From NCBI GenBank assembly GCA_043798375.1, contig JAZDOS010000016.1, positions 1-54,232 of the forward strand: DNA of 54,232 nt, given 5' to 3'. The stretch is from JAPLMI01 sp043798375 (GTDB lineage: Bacteria > Omnitrophota > Gorgyraeia > 2-01-FULL-45-10). The position numbers and the translations under genes were made by a program. Positions 53,461 through 54,232 of this stretch are shown piece by piece. Below the pieces are notes generated by a model. The model was given only the letters and a program-made list of their open reading frames with translations, was not told the DNA's origin and searched no databases. Every line of letters begins with the position of its first letter. The first letter of the stretch is position 1.

Positions 53461-53524
53461 ACCGATACAACCTGCGAGGTTAACAGGTAGATAGCTGCCG
53501 GCAAACCTCGCAGGTTGTATCGGT
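53461..53524. repeat. 60-bp palindrome, copy 2 (AACCTGCGAGGTT family)
   Basis: 21-bp perfect arms starting ACCGATACAACCTGCGAGGT (53461-53481) with complement at 53504-53524, around a 22-base loop that is the reverse complement (21 of 22 bases) of the copy 1 loop at 36759-36780. It lies upstream of the mraZ promoter, opposite in orientation to copy 1. Confidence 0.92.
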
Positions 53525-53528
53525 GAAG

Positions 53529-53597
53529 AAAATAAAAGGGTCACACCCATTTATCTATTGTTAGACAACAAATAAATGGGTGTGACCCTTTTATTTT
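53529..53597. repeat. Perfect 26-bp-arm palindrome (GGGTCACACCC family) downstream of rnpB
   Basis: Arms 53529-53554 (core GGGTCACACCCATTTAT) and 53572-53597 are perfectly complementary over 26 bp, loop 17 bases. GGGTGTGACCC palindromes are a known REP type linked with Y1 REP transposases. On the minus strand the stem ends in CCCTTTTATTTT, so it may also act as the terminator of rnpB. Confidence 0.85.
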
Positions 53598-53598
53598 A

Positions 53599-53812
53599 GC
53601 AGATCTGTAAGCCGGGTTCTGTCTTCCCTGTACCGGTCGGCACTGCGTGCCTCCAGTGCAGGGGAGGCGCTCATCTATCTAGCCCCGCCATTACTGGCGG
53701 GGTCGAGCGACCTTACCCGTTCCGATACTCATGATGTTGGAGTAGGTGCGAGCAACACCTTGATCGGAACCTATTTGGTCTTACTCCGCGTAGAGATTAG
53801 TAGTCTCACCCA
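53599..53812 (-). ncRNA. rnpB: RNase P RNA, 3' portion only (truncated)
   Basis: The minus strand shows the universal 3' P4 segment ACAGAACCCGGCTTA (53608-53622), the GTAGGTTGCTTGAG-like region as GGGTAAGGTCGCTCGACC, CTAGATAGATGA, and GGAGTAAGACCAAATAGG (from about 53792) as in bacterial type A RNase P. About 214 nt of a usual 350-400 are present. The 5' half, including the partner strand GAAAGTCCGGGCTCC of P4, is absent from the remaining 400 bases. The molecule as shown could not form its catalytic core. Confidence 0.85.
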
Positions 53813-53971
53813 GGTTTTGCTTCGCAAAATCTGGCTCGTCTGGAACAGGATTTGGTTGAATATTTGCCCCAAATTACCAAAGGGAAAAAAGTTTGCGCGG
53901 CTGACTGTCAGGATTTAATTAAGATGCTGGTTAGGGCGTATGATCCGTGTTTGACTTGCGCTACACACTAA
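53813..53971 (+). pseudogene. C-terminal remnant of a [NiFe]-hydrogenase large subunit
   Basis: In-frame plus-strand reading gives QNLARLEQDLVEYLP, then CQDLIKMLVRAYDPCLTCATH and stop (53969-53971). RAYDPCLxCATH is the C-terminal nickel-binding motif (L2) of group 3 hydrogenase large subunits. Only about 50 codons remain, with no start. The stop directly follows the His where others have a cleavable tail. It begins at the point where RNase P RNA similarity ends, at a palindrome (CCAGGTTTTGC-ttc-GCAAAATCTGG, 53810-53834). Confidence 0.7.
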
Positions 53972-53972
53972 A

Positions 53973-54007
53973 TTACAGATTTACAGATAAAATACAGATA
54001 TACAGAT
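53973..54007. repeat. ACAGAT direct repeats before the GxxExxY gene
   Basis: Four octamers TTACAGAT, TTACAGAT, ATACAGAT, ATACAGAT with AAA between the pairs; the last overlaps the ATG at 54006. Confidence 0.85.
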
Positions 54008-54232
54008 GGATGCAAAAAATCAAGAAATTATCCATAAGGACTTAAGTTATAAGACAATTGGTATTCTTTATGATGTTTTCAATGAATTGGGCCCCGGTTA
54101 TCAAGAAAAGTATTATCAGAAAGTTATTGAGGTGGCGTTGAATAAAGTTGGTATTAATTTTAAGAGAGAAATTTATTCTCCTCTAAAATATAAAGATGAA
54201 AAAATAGGCAGTTATTTTTTCGATTTTTTGAT
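54006..54232 (+). CDS. GxxExxY-family protein, partial (cut by window end)
   Basis: 75 codons present, starting MDAKNQEIIHKDLSYKTIG. The motif GPGYQEKYYQ contains GYQEKYY, which fits GxxExxY, and VFNELGPG precedes it as usual; the C-terminus is beyond the window. The family (TIGR04256) has a PD-(D/E)XK-like fold and often occurs in several copies near mobile regions; function unknown. AT-rich compared with the dcw genes and on the opposite strand. No ribosome-binding site is visible; ACAGAT repeats run up to the start. Confidence 0.85.
   Translation, partial: MDAKNQEIIHKDLSYKTIGILYDVFNELGPGYQEKYYQKVIEVALNKVGINFKREIYSPLKYKDEKIGSYFFDFL

Overview
The window is a dense bacterial chromosome segment. 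Every protein gene from position 1 to about 53.4 kb lies on the minus strand; only a short, possibly foreign end (53.8-54.2 kb) reads plus. Gene content (type IV pilus, mre/mrd rod-shape genes, full dcw cell-wall cluster, a MurC-MurB fusion, lgt/lspA, a radical-SAM/DUF2344 pair) and the cluster of dispersed palindromes suggest an uncultured Gram-negative lineage such as Omnitrophota (PVC group). That placement is inference; there is no rRNA here to test it.

Layout, in the direction of transcription (high to low coordinates). (1) 53.4-36.8 kb: the dcw operon mraZ, small ORF, rsmH, ftsL, ftsI, murE, murF, mraY, murD, ftsW, murG, murC-murB, ddl, ftsQ, ftsA, driven by a sigma-70-type promoter with three 10-bp-spaced MraZ boxes. 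No ftsZ follows ftsA. (2) 36.7-27.35 kb: yggS, proC, yggT, mtnP, ileS, a DksA-type protein, lspA, lgt, rluD, aroA, starting from its own promoter. (3) 27.1-19.7 kb: mreB, mreC, mreD, mrdA (PBP2), rodA and a TIGR03960-type radical SAM gene. (4) 19.7-10.4 kb: a degenerate GGDEF protein, pilT, a stand-alone MshEN domain, two pilB paralogues, pilC and a polytopic glycosyltransferase-like membrane protein. (5) 10.4-9.8 kb: a main pilin with its own promoter, long leader and terminator. (6) 9.75-0 kb: minor pilins, pilM, N, O, P, Q, a short DUF2344 gene, a GIY-YIG nuclease cassette and rng (cut by the window edge). Six promoters can be read, five close to TTGACA-N17-TATACT and one weaker.

The most striking layer is not the genes but the joints between them. 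Palindromic elements with mostly 14-bp perfect arms sit exactly at stop/start junctions inside operons. One family begins CCCGTTAGA and occurs at five loci: DUF2344/rng, pilB2/pilB, mreD/mrdA, murD/ftsW and ftsL/ftsI. At mreD/mrdA and murD/ftsW the element is bounded by a 5-bp direct repeat, and deleting the element plus one repeat rebuilds a tight gene junction, in the mreD/mrdA case an ATGA stop-start overlap. The arms differ between copies but pair perfectly within each copy. One copy (1300-1578) encloses an intact GIY-YIG endonuclease gene, the obvious candidate for an autonomous member. A second family (CCCCGCACCTTCT arms) sits at ftsQ/ftsA and has left a half-site at murE/murF. Other palindromes lie at aroA/mreB, rodA/radical-SAM, pilM/pilN, ftsA/yggS and upstream of mraZ. 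Separately, four conserved genes each carry exactly four units of a 7-bp tandem repeat in a non-conserved loop, with a fifth, more degenerate array at lspA/lgt.

At the right end a truncated RNase P RNA (3' half only, minus strand) is joined at a small palindrome to the last ~50 codons of a [NiFe]-hydrogenase large subunit and then a GxxExxY-family gene, both on plus. This is either a real insertion or a chimeric assembly join.
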